Positions 63,392 through 64,000 of a stretch of 64,000 bases of DNA are shown here, in pieces. The stretch is from contig CM012953.1 in NCBI GenBank assembly GCA_000181795.3, forward strand, positions 16,293,585 through 16,357,584. Reading direction: 5' to 3'. The notes under the pieces were generated by a model that saw nothing but the letters and a program-made list of their open reading frames with translations, was not told the origin of the DNA and searched no databases. Both the position numbers and the translations under genes were made by a program. Positions within the stretch are counted from its first letter, which is position 1. Every line of letters starts with the position of its first letter. The stretch comes from Trichinella spiralis (taxonomy: Eukaryota; Nematoda; Enoplea; Trichinellida; Trichinellidae).

Positions 63392-63943
63392 ATGGCTTCT
63401 CAATGTAATAATTTAAATGTGCCTATTTTATATCAGAAATGTAAATTAGATCCAAATTACGCAAAATATGCAAAAGAGAATCGTGGTGGTGCTCAGCTTG
63501 CCAATCCCCCTGGTTTTACAACGGCAGCTTTATCAGTATCGGATGGTGGAAGCCGAGAAACAGACAAACATTTAATGGCTAAAAGAGCATGGGATATTGC
63601 TTTTGGTCCACTCAAGCAAGTACCGATGAACCTTTTCATTATGTACATGGCCGGAAATTCCATATCCATTTTTCCAATAATGATGGTTTGCATGATGTTG
63701 ATCAGACCGGTGAAGGCATTGCTTTCTGTGAATGCTGTCTTCAAATCGGTAGAAAAATCGGACGACGGTTACATGCTTGGAGAAAAGTTTGTTTTTGTAT
63801 TGGGGAACATTATTGGTATATTTTTTGCGCTTTATAAGTGTTCTTCAATGGGACTGCTGCCCACTCACAAATCAGATTGGCTCGCCTTTGCAAACATGCC
63901 CGAAAGAATGGAGTACGCAGTTGGTGGTTTGAGCTTTTCTTAA
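63392..63943 (+). CDS. emc-4: ER membrane protein complex subunit 4 (EMC4)
   Basis: EMC4 is a membrane subunit of the EMC insertase, which places tail-anchored and multipass proteins in the ER membrane. A single uninterrupted frame gives 183 residues from ATG 63392 ([16 protein letters not shown]), or 187 from an upstream ATG at 63380. The later one is preferred because its context (GGAATGG) is better. The conserved core is unmistakable: [55 protein letters not shown], then [40 protein letters not shown] and [11 protein letters not shown]. Two to three hydrophobic segments are visible, as in the family. Absence of introns is unusual among its neighbours. Confidence 0.97.
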   Translation: MASQCNNLNVPILYQKCKLDPNYAKYAKENRGGAQLANPPGFTTAALSVSDGGSRETDKHLMAKRAWDIAFGPLKQVPMNLFIMYMAGNSISIFPIMMVCMMLIRPVKALLSVNAVFKSVEKSDDGYMLGEKFVFVLGNIIGIFFALYKCSSMGLLPTHKSDWLAFANMPERMEYAVGGLSFS

Positions 63944-64000
63944 TTTTGAAATATTTTGTTTGTTTTGTTCAGCTTCTCTGTTTTGAAATACATTTTCTTA

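Overview
This is an AT-rich animal nuclear window with many small introns, and the proteins point to a nematode. The TATA-binding protein core carries residues I remember from the Caenorhabditis protein, such as [12 protein letters not shown] and [11 protein letters not shown]. Base composition and gene style would fit a clade I (Trichinella-like) genome, but that is inference. There are no bacterial features, rRNA genes, CRISPR arrays or convincing tRNA genes.

Layout: (1) 1-411, minus: 5' end of an Argonaute/PIWI gene leaving the left edge. (2) 412-5903: gene-poor, with one GC-richer decayed patch. (3) 5904-14306: REEP5-like (-), secreted FAM187-like protein (+), TATA-binding protein (-), RidA (+). 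(4) 15069-29077, minus: a 14-kb gene for the SRCAP/p400/Domino-type chromatin remodeller (SSL-1). I traced 43 exons with continuous phase, giving about 2,880 residues. (5) 31348-33835, minus: a divergent RBBP4/RbAp48-like WD40 protein. (6) 36230-36900: a GC-richer repeat-like block; 37830-39246, minus: a degenerate DEAD-box-like protein. (7) 42494-46490: LUC7-like splicing factor (+) and DOK-like PH+PTB adaptor (-). (8) 49024-52096: Aurora kinase (+) and ATP synthase subunit d (-), then a decayed Tigger-type DNA transposon. (9) 53570-55615, minus: a second divergent RBBP4-like gene. (10) 57086-61918: CstF-64 (+) and WDR1/AIP1 (-). (11) 62399-63943: an unrecognised minus-strand exon and an intronless EMC4 (+).

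Most genes are housekeeping: transcription initiation, H2A.Z exchange, histone chaperoning, splicing, 3'-end formation, mitosis, mitochondrial ATP synthesis, actin turnover and ER membrane insertion. Plus and minus genes repeatedly meet tail to tail across short gaps (167-311 bases for four of five pairs), while 5' ends face long AT-rich spacers. The most unusual feature is the pair of RBBP4-like genes. Their proteins are strongly diverged, yet they share eight intron positions with identical phase and sit about 20 kb apart on the same strand, among other chromatin and small-RNA genes.

Exon boundaries were read by eye from GT/AG sites and phase agreement; no transcript evidence was available.
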